Shown here in pieces: positions 37,501-50,958 of a stretch of DNA of 64,000 bases. The notes beneath the pieces are model-generated. The model ran no database searches and had not been told where the DNA came from. It saw only the letters and a list, made by a program, of their open reading frames with translations. Origin of the DNA: Cardinalis cardinalis (taxonomy: Eukaryota; Chordata; Aves; Passeriformes; Cardinalidae); the NCBI GenBank assembly GCA_014549065.1, contig JACDOX010000067.1:3274370-3338369 (forward strand). Reading direction: 5' to 3'. How positions within the stretch are numbered: the first letter of the stretch is position 1; each line of letters opens with the position of its first letter. A program made the position numbers and the translations under genes.

Positions 37501-38940
37501 TGATCTTTGCAGCCTGGTGATCACTGCAAACAGATTTCACAAAAGGTGGAGGAAATTTGCGGCAGGATTTGGAAACACACCAACCTACACCAGGTTCTTG
37601 AGTTGACTTCCTTTAATGTTAGCAAGTGCAGGCTCTTAGGGTGGTCATTGTTTGGGTTTTTTTGTTATTTGGTTGTTAGTTGGGGTTTGTTTTTAAAATT
37701 ATTCAGCAATTGAAAAATACCATCAAAATGTTTATGAGATACAGCCTACAGCTCTCAGCTTTTCCTGCACTAATACTTAACAAGGCACATGTTCAGTCTC
37801 TCCTATTCACCACATTCTTGGTACTTCATCCACAGAAGGAAACACTTGCAATGTTGCTCTATTCTAAATGTAGGTTACATTCTGCCAAAATCATTGGCAG
37901 GCAATATGTAAACCATGCTCTTCTGAAATTGCTCTCCCTAACCTGCAAATAAATTATAAAGTTTTGCCTAAAATANCTGTTTTCCTTTTGAAAGAGTAAT
38001 TCATAATTCTTCTAAAATGACTGACAAGTTTTGAGTGCTTCTTAAAGGGAACTTGATGCAAGAAAGGATGGTGAATGCACACCTTTCTCCCACAAATAAT
38101 TTTATTGTACTAAAAGTTGACAATCCAAAATTACTAGCCACTTATGAAACTTGTCCATTCAAGTTAATTTTAGTCTAATGACTGAAAGTAGAATCAGTTG
38201 CAAGAGTTTAAACATTATCTGGACTTCACTGTAAACACAAATCGATAATGTGCAACTAACACATTTTAGTACTATGTTCCTTATCTACTCAAAATTCTCT
38301 TAAAGCAAAGGCGACATCTATACTTGATTATTATATTAGAAAAAAAAAACCCTATCAAATCACAGTAAAAAAATAGCATGATTCCATAATCACACAATGC
38401 AAGTTTCTACTCTAATATCTGGTACCTGCTGTACCCCCAAGTTAGGATGACTAGTAAGTGAAGATAAAATGTTTGTCCTTCTGTAACATATGCAACTGTA
38501 AGGCTGAATTTAAAGCACAATCCAGCAGCCTTCACACAACAGTGTCCAACTCTCTCCTATGTTAAATAGATTCACCTGAGTAGGTAGGAATGTGTTGAAT
38601 CTTTCAGTCATATACACTTTTTGGTCAAAAGATCCACAAAGAAATGTGCACCTCAAGCATTTCTAAAGCAACATATTAATGTTTCAATATTTAATGGTAG
38701 ATGTACCTTCAAGTCTGAAATGTTACATGAATAAAAAGGCTATAAAAGTTNCAGGGCCAATATTTAACGTTCTCTGGTTTGGGAGAAAGCACCCCTATTT
38801 GTATTTGTTGTGAATAATGCTACCTGCAGGCTCAAGGCAGAAGAGACAGTAAGTTTGTTACAAACCCTTAAACAAAGTTGGTCCTCCAAAAGAAGACNCT
38901 CCCCCTTCTACTTTCAGAAGAAAGTTCTAGAAGTTCTTAC
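34574..38940 (-). other. FBN1: FBN1 intron 7 (4367 bp)
   Basis: Donor GTAAGA and acceptor TTAAAG. At about 37640-37700 there is a T-rich stretch on the plus strand. A patch near 36240-36545 is richer in GC and ends in a GAATAAAG word, so an old LTR is possible but unproven. No gene was seen. Confidence 0.87.
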
Positions 38941-39066
38941 CGTCACATTTTTGTGTTACTTCATTAAACTTGTGTCCAGCTGGGCATTTGCACTCAAAAG
39001 ATCCAACAGTATTAATGCAATTTCCCCCTTGACAGATCCCAGGGATGGCTTGGCATTCATCCACAT
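38941..39066 (-). CDS. FBN1: FBN1 exon 7, cbEGF1
   Basis: A 126-base phase 1-1 exon reading DVDECQAIPGICQGGNCINT, then VGSFECKCPAGHKFNEVTQ and a KCD ending (human KLNEVSQKCE). Six cysteines and the calcium consensus are intact. The acceptor is ATCACAG and the donor is GTAAGA. This is the first calcium-binding EGF module of the protein. Confidence 0.97.
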
Positions 39067-42000
39067 CTGTGATATAAAAAAGGAAAAAACACCCACTTTT
39101 ATTTCATTTCTCAAGAACAGCCATAATAATTTGTCTACGCAGAAATGAAATATGCCTAAATCCGTTCTTCACCCATCATAATATTATGATACTTGCTTGG
39201 GAAGACAGACACTAATTTTGTAATTACTCTATGCAAAGTATGATTAAGTACAGTACTCTAAATATTTTCTGCAAGAAATCACATGGTTATTATTGTTACA
39301 GACATTAAATATCTAACTGCTATTGCTTTGTTTTTCCAAAACATCTGGGGAATGGTGTGCAGAAAACACAGCCTGCCAGAACTCAAGTTTCTTTGAAGTG
39401 TCTAAAGCTGGTCACCCAAAATCACTTGCCCCCTTGAAAATCTTGGCAACTCCATACAGTGCTGAGGCCACCAGCATAGAGGAGCAGTTGCAGGGTGTAG
39501 GGAGGGGGCCTCATGGAGAGGCACAGCAACTGCAGAGTCATTTCTGATGGAAATTATTAACTTGACACTCCAGCGAGATCAGCACAAATGGCATTAGACT
39601 GTGGTTAGGATTTGACTCAAAAAGTTTCATAGCCNTAATTAATGTTTCAGGAGGAATTATTAATGACCTGCTTAGACATATATAAATTTGAGGGACTTTT
39701 CCCTATTATTTTCTTTCTTTGCTTTTCATTTTTTCACCAAGGAAAATGAAACAACAAAGGTGATATCACAGGCTAGGTAGTTAAGCTAAAGACAAACATT
39801 TTCAAGAGGCCTCAGTTTGTGGCCTCACAATTATTTTAGCACAACAACATGTGTGTCGTCACTTAGCTGCAGAAGTGTTGCTATGGCTTAATAACAGCTA
39901 CAGAAACAAGGCTAAAGGAGGTGGAGNAGTGGCATTGCAACAGGACACTGGGGAAGTCTGGCTCACTGTCCCCAGGGGCTGCCCTGTCTCTGCTGCTCAG
40001 GAATTCCTTCAGGAGCACAGAGCACTCCACTCTCAGATTCCCCCATCTCCTCAGGAGAACCAGCTGCTGCTGCTAAAAACTGGTTCCTTGAGTTCTTGGG
40101 CTTCACATTGACATAAGTTTCAATGCAGGGACATAAGCTGAAGGAGATGATGCCTTCAAATCTCTCTTGATAAACCCCATAGACACTGCTGTAATGTGTC
40201 TTGAAGTCTGAAAAGCAAAGTATTTTGTCTGCACAAAAGGCTGAGAGGCAATTTTCCTGGGAGGCACAAGTAGGAAGTCTCAGGAACACCAANGAGCATA
40301 TCTGCACCCCATGGCAGGGTGTTCTGTAAAGATCCCTGGCCGAAGAGATCCGGGGCAGGGGCAGCAGCAGCAGAGCAGAGCTGTCCCTGGGGGAACCGCT
40401 GTGCTGGGAGGTCACAGAACGAGCACAGCCTCAGCAGCCTCACAGCTGCTGGGACTCGAGCTACAGCAACGGGCTACGCTTTAGCAACAGCAATCAGCCA
40501 GACTTCATGGCACTGCACTGAATTAAAAAACCTCAAAAACTAAAGAAACAGAAGTCATGCCTCTGAGTCATGATGTCTGTTTCAAAATCCCACCTTTTGG
40601 TTTTATTTTTCTTCTTTGTATCTTTAACAATCTCAGCTGTGATATTAATTTAACTTTCAGCCAAAGTCAAATTTGGGCAGCGATGTTCTATTTACTTTTG
40701 AAAATAACCTTGCCCGCCCTCACTATTTCTTTACTTTTTTTTTTACTTCCCCACACAATAATAATGATTTCTTTTTCTCTTCAGAGAATCTGGATTTTAT
40801 TTAACCTGTTTTCCTTTATTTAGATTGAATATGGATGTGAAATCCCTGAAATGCCTTCAATCTGAATGGATGTTATCTGATTTCAAAAGGATTTAATACA
40901 AGTGCATGAAAAATAAAGCTAATATGTGATTCTATAAAAGATGTGTTGAAATTACAAATGCAGTACTTAAGAAGGGAAAACTGGAAAATGCAAGTCAAAC
41001 ATATTGGGCCAAAACTGTGTTGGCACCAAATACAGATCAGCATCAGTGTAGCTGCTTGCTAAGAAATGTGCAGTAAGCAGAAGTATCCTTATTCCAAACT
41101 GCACAAACCCATTGGAGAGTTCACTGCAGCTTTCCCATGACACAAACAAGAGGGATATAACTAGGTGTGGCATAACTTCAGGGGTGTGGGCCACATATTT
41201 ATGTACATAAGCTTTCAAAAGTGTCTCAGTTCACAAATTCCTGCACAGTTTAGTCCTGACCTTTACAGTGAGAGGGGGAACAGAATCACTGAGGTCAAAA
41301 TATGGGCACTTCATGCAGTGCACACAACCATGTTGCCTATCTTGAAGCTCATCATGTCTGTCTGCAGGCACCAGCCATGACTTGGCATGTGACAGAAAGT
41401 ATCTACATCTTTAATGCAGTGGAATGCCTTGAAGTCCCTTCATAGGAATTTCATGATTATATAAAATTACTCATAGATTTAGAATCTTTATCTTCCCTAT
41501 TTTCAAAAATATTGTAACTTATTAGAAAACGTTAGACAGATTGAAATAAACTGGCCCCAAAGATATGGTGCTGGGAATGTATAATCCACATCAGTTTAAT
41601 ACATAGTTGCCCTGTTAACTTTCTCCTGTTTCCTGTCAGACATCCAGACAATAAAAGAATTTATACAGCTGGAAGTATTAGAATAAAAGCCAAAAGCAGT
41701 GTAAGGACTTTCTACAGTAAGGCATGTTCTGAAAGAAGTAAGCAACATCTGGGTGGATTTTATGATTTGAAACAAATGCAAATGCATTTCCAAATTGTAT
41801 AAAATATATAATAAGGCATTACAAATGGCACAACAGGCACTTTTTTCCAGGTCAAAGCAGTGGAGCTCAAGAGATAAGACATCCAAGATGAATCCAAGTT
41901 ACACAACTTTTAGCTAAAAAATCTCACACCAGGTAATTGGGGCATTATTGCCACAGATTGATGTTTGCATTTTCTGAGTGTTCTCTGAAAGAACAAATTC

Positions 42001-42305
42001 CTCCACAGAATGATCGAGTGGTACACTCAGAAAAATACCATTACAGAACCAAGGGAAAGCACTGCTGGCAGTGAGAAATTCATTAAGATGCTGGCTGCTC
42101 TCACATGACCTGAGTTACTAATGTACTCACTTGAACATCAGGCACTCACTGAATCATGAAGTAATGCATCTGACAGTGTTTTTCCATTCTTCACACATAT
42201 AGCTGAGAATGGCTTAGGACAGGTTATTCACAGCAGTGTAACTCAATTAAGATTAATCCAGTAACAATTTCAGCAGCTTTTGGGGAAGCTGTGCTGGTAA
42301 CTTAC
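39067..42305 (-). other. FBN1: FBN1 intron 6 (3239 bp)
   Basis: Donor GTAAGT and acceptor ATCACAG. It contains a GC-richer patch at about 39930-40480, including a GGGGCAGCAGCAGCAG stretch. Chance open frames lie there on both strands, but none resembles a known protein. Confidence 0.88.
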
Positions 42306-42503
42306 CTTGACAGGCCCCCGTCCGAATGTTTGGAATGAAGCCTCGGCGGCAGGGATGCGGCTGGGCAGGACACATCTCACAGGGGTGGCCCCAGGCCCGT
42401 CCCACGGTGGCACAGCACAGGGACTTGGTGCACACAATCCCTGTCAGCTGGCCCTGGCACATCTGGTTGGTTACCAAAGTGAAGCAAGGGCCGGTCCTGT
42501 AAT
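42306..42503 (-). CDS. FBN1: FBN1 exon 6, hybrid domain 1
   Basis: A 198-base exon, the same length as human. After acceptor TTGGCACAG it reads DYRTGPCFTLVTNQMCQGQL, then GIVCTKSLCCATVGRAWGHP, and ends CRRGFIPNIRTGACQ. Nine cysteines are present, as in human hybrid domain 1, which leaves one unpaired and free for contacts between molecules. In fibrillin-1 the N-terminal region that includes this domain takes part in head-to-tail assembly and in binding LTBPs and fibulins. The open frame runs a little further upstream into the intron, but the acceptor and the Asp codon split G|AT fix the start. Confidence 0.97.
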
Positions 42504-43296
42504 CTGTGCCAAAAGCAGGAAACCTGATCAGCTTCACAACAGAAATACACAACAGAACTCCTAATAAAGCAAAGCAACAGCACATTTAGGCAATTCTTTT
42601 TCATACAAATTGCACACCAACCCAACAATTTATGTTTGAAGTGTTCTACACAGGATTTTTTTCTCTCTCTTTAATTCAAGTCCACTGAAAACAAACTGTG
42701 ACTATTTTACCAGCAATGTTATATCTGTAGGTTCCCTGTGCTGCTTCATTTAATCACTCATAATATTCTTCCAAGGGTCTTTTCATCAGTTTCTTTTAGA
42801 TATTCAGTGCATTATTTAAAAGAATACTGATAAAAGAGTTAGGGTATGTTTATTTCCACAAACTGGATGGCTGTTCTCAAATGAGGCTCAAGAGAAGCAA
42901 ATACAGACTACAGGAAGTTTTCTGAGGATAGTTTTCACTGCTATTCAGACATATGCTATACCAGATATGTGGGCAAGCTTTGCCTACAGCTGAATGGAGG
43001 GCATGTGGAACACATCTGCTTTGATTTGTTTATGGTAGGACAGGCCACAGCCAACAGACAGAATCGAACTAAGACATTAACAAAAAANCAGTAGGCTTCA
43101 TTTTGTTCCATCCTCCAAGGGCAAAAACCCAACAGTGGTAGTGCCAGCTCCTGCTGTCTCCTGGATATCCAGGGTGCACACTCCAGTTAATTCTTTGCAA
43201 ACAACTCTAAAATTCTTTTTTTGTTATGGTGCACCAGGACAGAGTGCAGCATCCTGTAAGCACAGCCACCAAATTATGAACCTGTTGTTTCTTTGT

Positions 43297-43340
43297 CCTG
43301 AAGTAGTAACACACCCTGAAGTAGTTATGCACCCTGAAGC
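43297..43340. repeat. 18-bp minisatellite, about 2.4 copies
   Basis: CCTGAAGTAGTAACACAC is followed directly by CCTGAAGTAGTTATGCAC and a partial CCTGAAGC. Confidence 0.85.
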
Positions 43341-46300
43341 CTATCCTTTAATAAATCTTCGTGCCAGCCAGAGATGGTGTGTCCATATGCTGTAATTCTG
43401 ATAACTCATCAAGCCATTCTGATACAATTAATAAAATGGCTTACAGAAATCCTGTAAGGCAAACAATAATGCTATATTGCTACTGTTATCTTCATCAATT
43501 AACATGATGGTATCAGAAAGGATATTGAGTTAGATCAAATGACCTTTCTCTGATGAACTCATACTAAGTGACACTAAATACCATTTTTCTTCATTAACTA
43601 TGTATCACTCCAATAACTCCCATTCTATCTTTTGTCTGTTTAACACACCTATAATCACTCAGATAATCTCTTTTCCTTTTAAAATACTGGATCAACAAAA
43701 ATTTTCTTTCAGCCTCTGGAAATTTGTCTTGTATTTCCAACTCTATGGTAAATTAACCTGTGAGAACCCATTAACTATTTTCAGGCTCTCTGGTTAGCTG
43801 GAATAGCTGTATAAAAATATTTAAATCCAATTCCTGCTATTTAATTTCAGCCTTAAAGGCTATCAGATTTCAAGTATAAAATTCCTGTCATATTCCCTCC
43901 AAACAGTACTGGTACATTTACCAAACACTTCTCCCACGTTTCTCCAGCAATTCCATCAGTCTCATCATGAAACGAGTCAGAATCTCTGATATCTCTCTTG
44001 CCCCTAATTAATTACTTATCATCATCTTAATTTTCTTTGGCTTGGTATTTCTTATTGCGTCTCTTCATTTCCCATATGAATTTTCCACACTACAGCTTCT
44101 ATTAAGTTTTTCCCTAAATTAATACAAATAAATCATGANCAATTATACCTATCAAATAAAAAAAAATATTTCCCAGACTGATTTTTCATCCTTAATCAAA
44201 ATAAGAATATGTGCTTTACTCTATGCAAAACTCTCAATGCTGTAACTCCAAATATTGAAACAAGAGACAACAATTTCTTTAGAAATGCCACAGTTTTGTG
44301 TTGGCAGCAGGAAATCTTCCGGGTACCTCCCCAGAATGAAATCCCCCATTGTAGATTGTCCCTCTGCCATTTATATATAGATGGGTTAGAAAGGAGTCAT
44401 TTTGTTCTCCGGCGCAGTGGGAGCACGCCTCAGACAGTAGTGAATAGNTCATCTTGTGTTTTATGCTAGGATATGAATGGATCAGCATTTACAATTGTTT
44501 GCTTTCAAGCTATAAATGACTTAGCAGTGGCTAATATGGCTTAGAAATATGGTGAACCCAACGAAGTTAACTTGATAATCGTGCAAATCTTTCCACCAGG
44601 TCTCAGTAACAAGACGTGGGTCGAATATGCACTCAAAACCAAGCTAGTCCAGTTTGTTATTAATCAAGTTCATAACACTTCAGTATGGAGAATTACAGAC
44701 TCAATTTTCACCAAATACTTTGCCTGGATAAATTTTACTCCTAATACTCAGTTTTATTCTAAATACAGCTTCCCTTCTAGTTTTTCAAATACAGTCTTCC
44801 ACATTTTCACAACTAAGATTTTTTCTTCTGTATTCTTAATGAAAAATTCTAAAGGTCAGAAAATCCATATGAAAAAGATCATTTGAATGTACACGCCAGC
44901 CTAAGGCCACAGAGAAATCCACACATCAATTTAGTTTTTCGTACAGGGGCCAAATTAAAAAAAAATTTTAAATTGAAGTGTTTTAAATAGTGAGTTTAAG
45001 ATTTTTTACTTATTACAAGATGAAAGCCTANGAGAAGAAAATGAGATTCTACTAACACAATAGCAAAATGAAAAGAGGATATGAGCTTAAAACCCCAATC
45101 CTTATTTTGTAGCATCAAAGTTTCTTTATACATTCATGTAATTTGTGATTATTCAAACTACTTCAATAAGTAAAGCTCAAACACAAGGTACCAGTGACCA
45201 GTCAGGAGCTGGAAAGAGAGAAAGAAGGAAAATATATCCAGAAAAGCTATTACACAATTTTTATGGGTTGCTTTTTTTTTTACCCAAGGATAACTTCAGC
45301 TTAACTGAAGAATGCTGAGGCTTGAAATTATTTTAGTAAAATGATTTAAGATGTGTGACTGGTAATTCAAATCTTTTGAGTCACTTCTAATGCAAATTTC
45401 AGCACGTGCAAGCAGCCCTCAGTAAGGCAGTAGCCACCATTATCTAACAATTTTATCTGCTTCTTTACATACTTCTTAGCTATTTTGATAAGGAATAATT
45501 CCACAGGGAGCTTCAGACAACTCANAAGATGGTAGAAACTGTAAAACCACATTAAGTTCATATACTGTCAAGAAGAGCAAGAGGGCAAGAGAATGACACT
45601 GGTTTATAGCANGCAACAATTCAGCTTATTAATTCCACAGGAAAGAATCAAGTTGGATTTTGATCTAGAGCTCATTCCTGTTTCAGTCAGAACCATAAAA
45701 TAATTTTAGTTATCTTCTCAAAAGATGCTTCATACTCTTAAAAGCAGCAGAGAGGCTGCTGAAATATGTAGTCCTGGCAGGCTTTGATCAAAACCAAGCA
45801 CAGCAATAAGTAATGATAATTATTCCAAGTAATTCTGGACAGCACCAAAGAGACTACAAGCACCAGGACAGTGCAAGACTTCTGGCACCAGACACACANC
45901 TCAAGCTCCTAGTTGACAACTTCTGCTTCATTTCAAGCACAATATAGTTTTTAATGTAAAAATAAAGTTCAAAAATGTTACAAACTAATGGAGCCNCGAT
46001 TAAACAATTATGCTAGTGCAAGGAGGCTGGGTAAAATTTGGTCCCTCTATCCTCTAGGATTCACTATAAATTTCCTAAAAAGAGTTCTTGATGTTTCAAG
46101 TTAACAGCCTGATTTTGCAAACTGATAACCACCTGTTAAGGGAGGTTAACAGACTCCTTCATCTCTCTTAAAAATAAATAAAAATTGAATGAGTGCAAAG
46201 GTCAAAGCANGAGACTGTAGCAAGCCAGCATTTATCTGATCACGATCAAGGTCTCATTACAGAAAACAGGAAAATGCCACCTCTTGCCACCACAGAAAAA

Positions 46301-49300
46301 TGGCTAATGATAAAATGAGTGGTGTTTTTCCAGCTCTCCACACACAGCATGCCCCAGTCACACAGTACCTCGGGCTGCAGCACTGTCTAAGCAGCAAACC
46401 CAGCTCCTCCCAGCTGTTAGCACCTCACAGGGGAGAATTCAGCAGGAGCCCCCAAACACAGCCAAGACTGCTGTGCAACTGAAACTCCCCTCGGCAACAC
46501 AAAGCAGCAACTTCCCTTTCTCGAGTACAGGGAGAAAGGGAAAGGGAAAGAAAGGAATATTCCATTATCACACANATAATGAAAGAAAGGTCAGAAAGGG
46601 CTCTAAGGCAAGTGAAGTACCTTAAAGCTGATCACTAGTACAACTTATTTTCCTGCCTAGCAGCACTTTTGTTTCTGCTGTTTGAAAGCTTGTTTGGGTT
46701 TTTTCACCAGCTGGGCATAAAGAGGGACATTGGAAGAGAGATTGCACAGGGCAGAAACACCATCTCATCTCTGTACAGCNGCTCAGCGCTGCCCAGGTGT
46801 GACCCACTGCACATGGCAGCCTGTTCCACTGCTCAGCCACGTCAGGAAAGGGAGTGACAGTCACTTGTACCTGAGAATGCTCCTTTGGAACCTGATCCCC
46901 CCACACACAGCCAAAGAATACACAAACAACTACACTGTCCATGAAAAAACACAGTGTCCATTACTGTATGTTTCACAGTACTTNAGTCACTTTATTCTCT
47001 TCAGAGAAGGTAGTAAAACACTTGAAGATGATGGAGAAAACTATAATGTGCCTCACTTCTGAAGGCACGATGTGCTGTGTCTTAAATGAGAACTTTTATA
47101 GTAAATTCAAAGAATTGCAGAGAGTCTTGCCACTGACAGAAGAAAACAGCATGACCAAGCTGTGAGCATCACCATAGCAGAGTTACAGAACACAAAGGTT
47201 CAGTACTTCAGGCTTGATTTCAAAATCCAAGTGATTCTAGGTGTTTTCAAACATACTAAAATCTCCTTATTTTAGAAGACAGAGAGAACAAACAAAAGGC
47301 TCTACATACATGAACCTCATCAAAAGTTAATGCAAACCTCTGTTGTCACAGCACAAAGAAAATAAGGAAGAGCAANAAGCTTGTAACTCCATCTTCACTT
47401 GCAAAATTTTCCTGTCAGTTGCTTGTAGACTTGAAATTATATTGATCATGAAATTATATTTTGCATACAAGATCTTACGACTTTTAACTTCTGATCAGAA
47501 AANTGAATGACCATGCTCAGGGATGACCATGGGACAACTATCATTTACTTCCATCTTTTCTAATAGGGGACAGCCTCACATCTCAATTCACAGACCAAAT
47601 CAAGACCAGACCCCGACACATTCCCAAGTTAGTTCAATAAACTGACTTCCAACTATTTAAAAACTCAGACACAATAATACTCTGTCCACAGGTGACACTG
47701 AAAGGCCAGTTGATAAATGCATCCAATCACAACACACTTTTCTTTCCACACAGACCATTTCCTTAAATAATTACTCACTGTTAAGCACTCCCTGTCCTCT
47801 CCTCCCCCCAGCCAGACACCATTACTCACCCCAGTCAGATCCCAATGTGTCATCATTGGAAAGTACATGGCAAAGATATCAGAGGGTGTTCAAAAGGAAA
47901 GAAAACAAAACNCTGTAAATATTTAAAAACTTATTTCCTATGAAGTCTGACACTTCTTACCAACGAGGTTTGGTAGGATTGGACGTGGTATGTGAAGAAA
48001 TTATCACCATGCCACTTCTGTCTGCTCCCTTCCAGTGCCAGAGATGGCCTCACATATAAGCAAGACCATTTCCCAGCTGCTCCAGTGCACAGCGCAGCAC
48101 TGAGCTCAAATAGCTGAGATTTAACACTGGCTAGTGCTAAGATGTCACTGGAACTAGGGGCTCAGAGTGCAACCATTCAGGCACTGTTTCTGGCAGGGAT
48201 ATAAACCTGGCAGCAGAAATGTCTCAAACTACTACAGCTGTGCTGTGGACAGATCATAGCTCCAAGTTGCTTCTCATTATTTTCACAAGAGTAAAAAATA
48301 TCCAAGGAAGCATATCTAACACTGGTACCATAACTCTTTATTCTGTATTAGGCAGCCAAAAAGTTAGTTACTGCCTCATATGACCCAACCCCAGGAATAT
48401 TACCCTTTAATTCATTAATCTGATGACCCCATTTCTTCATGTCTTCCTCACCTTTGCTTGCAGCAAATTGTTCTCATATATTGACTTGCTGGCACACTTC
48501 AGCTTAAATTTATTTTCCATTCTGTAAGCTGCCTCACAAATGCATTTCTGCACAGATGATCTGTTTAACACGTCTATCTAGCAAATATTATCTAGTCTTC
48601 CTAGGATACTGGTTAAAGAAGAGGACTTTGAAATAATAGCTTACTAATAATATGAGACTAACATTATCACTTACATTTCACGCACAGAAAAATTCAGGCT
48701 GACTGTTTTATAAAGTATGTTGGCAATCTATTTTCCAGAACAAATATACAACTATTTTTATGCCAATTTTGTTCTTGCAACTGACCCAGTTCTCAAAGTC
48801 TGTAGCTGAAAAGTAATAACATTACAGTAATAAAATAAAAAAATAGTGTTCAAAAATTATTATTACAGAATTGGAGTGATTTGTTGCACACATTTTAATC
48901 CAACATGCAGACTAAGCATTTCACCAAAATCAAAGCCTTAGCTCTGTTGTTCCCAATTATGTGCAGCAGCAATCCAAATACAGAAAATTGTTACCACATT
49001 TTATTCTTTTCCATGATGAAGAAAACAGTAAGCAATGCAGCTAAATGCAGAATAACTTCTCATTTCTGAAGTGAGTTACCTGACAAACTCTAGCCTACCC
49101 TACTTTGCTGTATAAGTTGCAAAGGACCACATCTTTGCAGATTTTAATTTTTTCAGTATCTTTCACAGGCTAGCAACAATTAAATAAAATTCTGACTTTA
49201 TTTTCATCTCCCTTTCTGCTAAAAAGTAACTAGCTTTGGTGACATATTTATTGTCAAGACCAGATGATTATTAAGGACAATGGATTCTACTACAGAACTT

Positions 49301-49988
49301 TGCACGTTTCACTTAAAAAGAACAAGCTGACTGAAGTTTATCACTATTTTTTCAAAAGTGTTCTTAGGAGTGCCACGTTATAGAAATTCTCTTTACATAC
49401 CACTAAGCATTAACCATTAACTAGCATGGTGAAGACAAAGCTAGTAGACAAGCTCTGGGTATTTTTTTTCTCTTTGGCTTCAAAAGACACTGACTAAAGT
49501 AACTAAGACTATCCAAATGTAGTGCAAACTGTTTAAGAAAAATAGAACTTAATGACTTACAGAATATTACATAGAAAGACATCCAAAGAGAGGGAAAAAG
49601 CTTTCAGACAATGCAATGTACAATTTAAAGAGACACTGCTCACGTTTACAAAGGAGATGGAGTGGTACAATACACTACAACTAACCTTTTCTAAAATCTA
49701 AATATTCTTCTGCAGTGCCATGAAACAAAATGTACTTGCAGAGCACTANAATGGAACTCAGTCCAGAATTGAAAGCTGGTTATAAATAAAAAAGGGAGCT
49801 TGGAGGGAGAGAGGGAACTGATTTTCAGTGCTCAGGCTCAGTGAAACACAGCAGGAGTAAACATACAGCAGGAATGGAGAGAAGACGACTTGCTTTCCAT
49901 GTAGGAAGGCATTAAGTGTAATAATGATGGTTTGAGTGGTGCAGTGAAATGTTACAAATAGCTTTTTTGGTCCTAAGAGAACCCTGAA

Positions 49989-50034
49989 CTTCTGGCTCTT
50001 GAACAAGCTCTCTTCTGGCTCTTAACCAAGCTCT
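49989..50034. repeat. 23-bp tandem duplication
   Basis: Two adjacent 23-base units at 49989-50011 and 50012-50034 share CTTCTGGCTCTT and AAGCTCT and differ at two bases. A partial third unit (TTAACAAGCT) follows. Confidence 0.85.
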
Positions 50035-50911
50035 TTAACAAGCTGATTAGAACAATCAATACCTTTTATTCCTTTATAACAGGAATCATCAAACTTGTCT
50101 GAAGCAAGCTCCCTCTTTCCCATAATCCAAAAAGACCAGCACTCCTGAGAAATTACAACAGGGGAAATCTTCCACTGAATGAAAGGAAGGGGCAAACAGA
50201 TTGTATCCCTGTAAAGACTCTTCTCCACAAGGCAGACAGATCCCTGGCCAAATTTCTTCAACCAGACACTCACTCAGGTTTTTGTATTCTCATATATATG
50301 CATTTTTGTGATATGATCTTAGTGATGACAGACTTGATATGGTGTAANTTTTTTTTTTTTACTAGTCTAAAGACTTTGGAAAAACTAATACTATTCTTCT
50401 TGTGTAAGGCTGTAACACAGAGTTTTATATTTTATACAGCCAGCTAAAAAGACATGAAAAATATTTGGAAAACAGTGACAACACAGAGCATTTGATTTTT
50501 ACAGAAATATTTTAACAATTATTTCACTTCATGGTTGCACAATAACCCACCAAAATCTCAGGAAGCATTAAAAATGTAAGTCATAACATACAAGAATTGC
50601 TTCAGACACTAATACCTCACCTCTAACTCCATGGTGAAACACATCAACTACCTAATTGAAATACCATGCAACCCTCTGTGTTACAGGATCAGATTCCTTC
50701 CTCAATGAAACTGTGGCATCACTCTGTGTGTACACTGGTGTAATCATGACCAGAACCTGGATCATTTTGCATAACCACATATATGGGATTTGCATTAAGA
50801 CTGTGGTCCAAAAATAAACACAGCAATAACATGCAGTATTTAACTCTGAATAAGCCTGAGGTGTCTCTGTTGAAATGTTACAGAATACATACCATAACTC
50901 TAGAATTCTCA

Positions 50912-50958
50912 CATGTATTCAATTTCTATTACTAGAAGTAATAGTAATTGAATACATG
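50912..50958. repeat. Near-perfect inverted repeat (hairpin)
   Basis: The left arm is 50912-50932 and the right arm is 50938-50958, 21 bases each with one mismatch, and the TAGAA spacer can add one more pair. The arms are AT-rich (CATGTATTCAATT at the outer end). Confidence 0.9.

Noticed and set aside
39963..40415. A 150-codon open frame on the minus strand in intron 6
   Set aside because: It contains an N codon, overlaps other frames on both strands and resembles no known family.
1..42503. FBN2 or FBN3 as the gene identity
   Set aside because: The exon 10 hinge is proline-rich rather than glycine-rich, and cbEGF5, cbEGF6, cbEGF8 and TB2 are nearly identical to human fibrillin-1.
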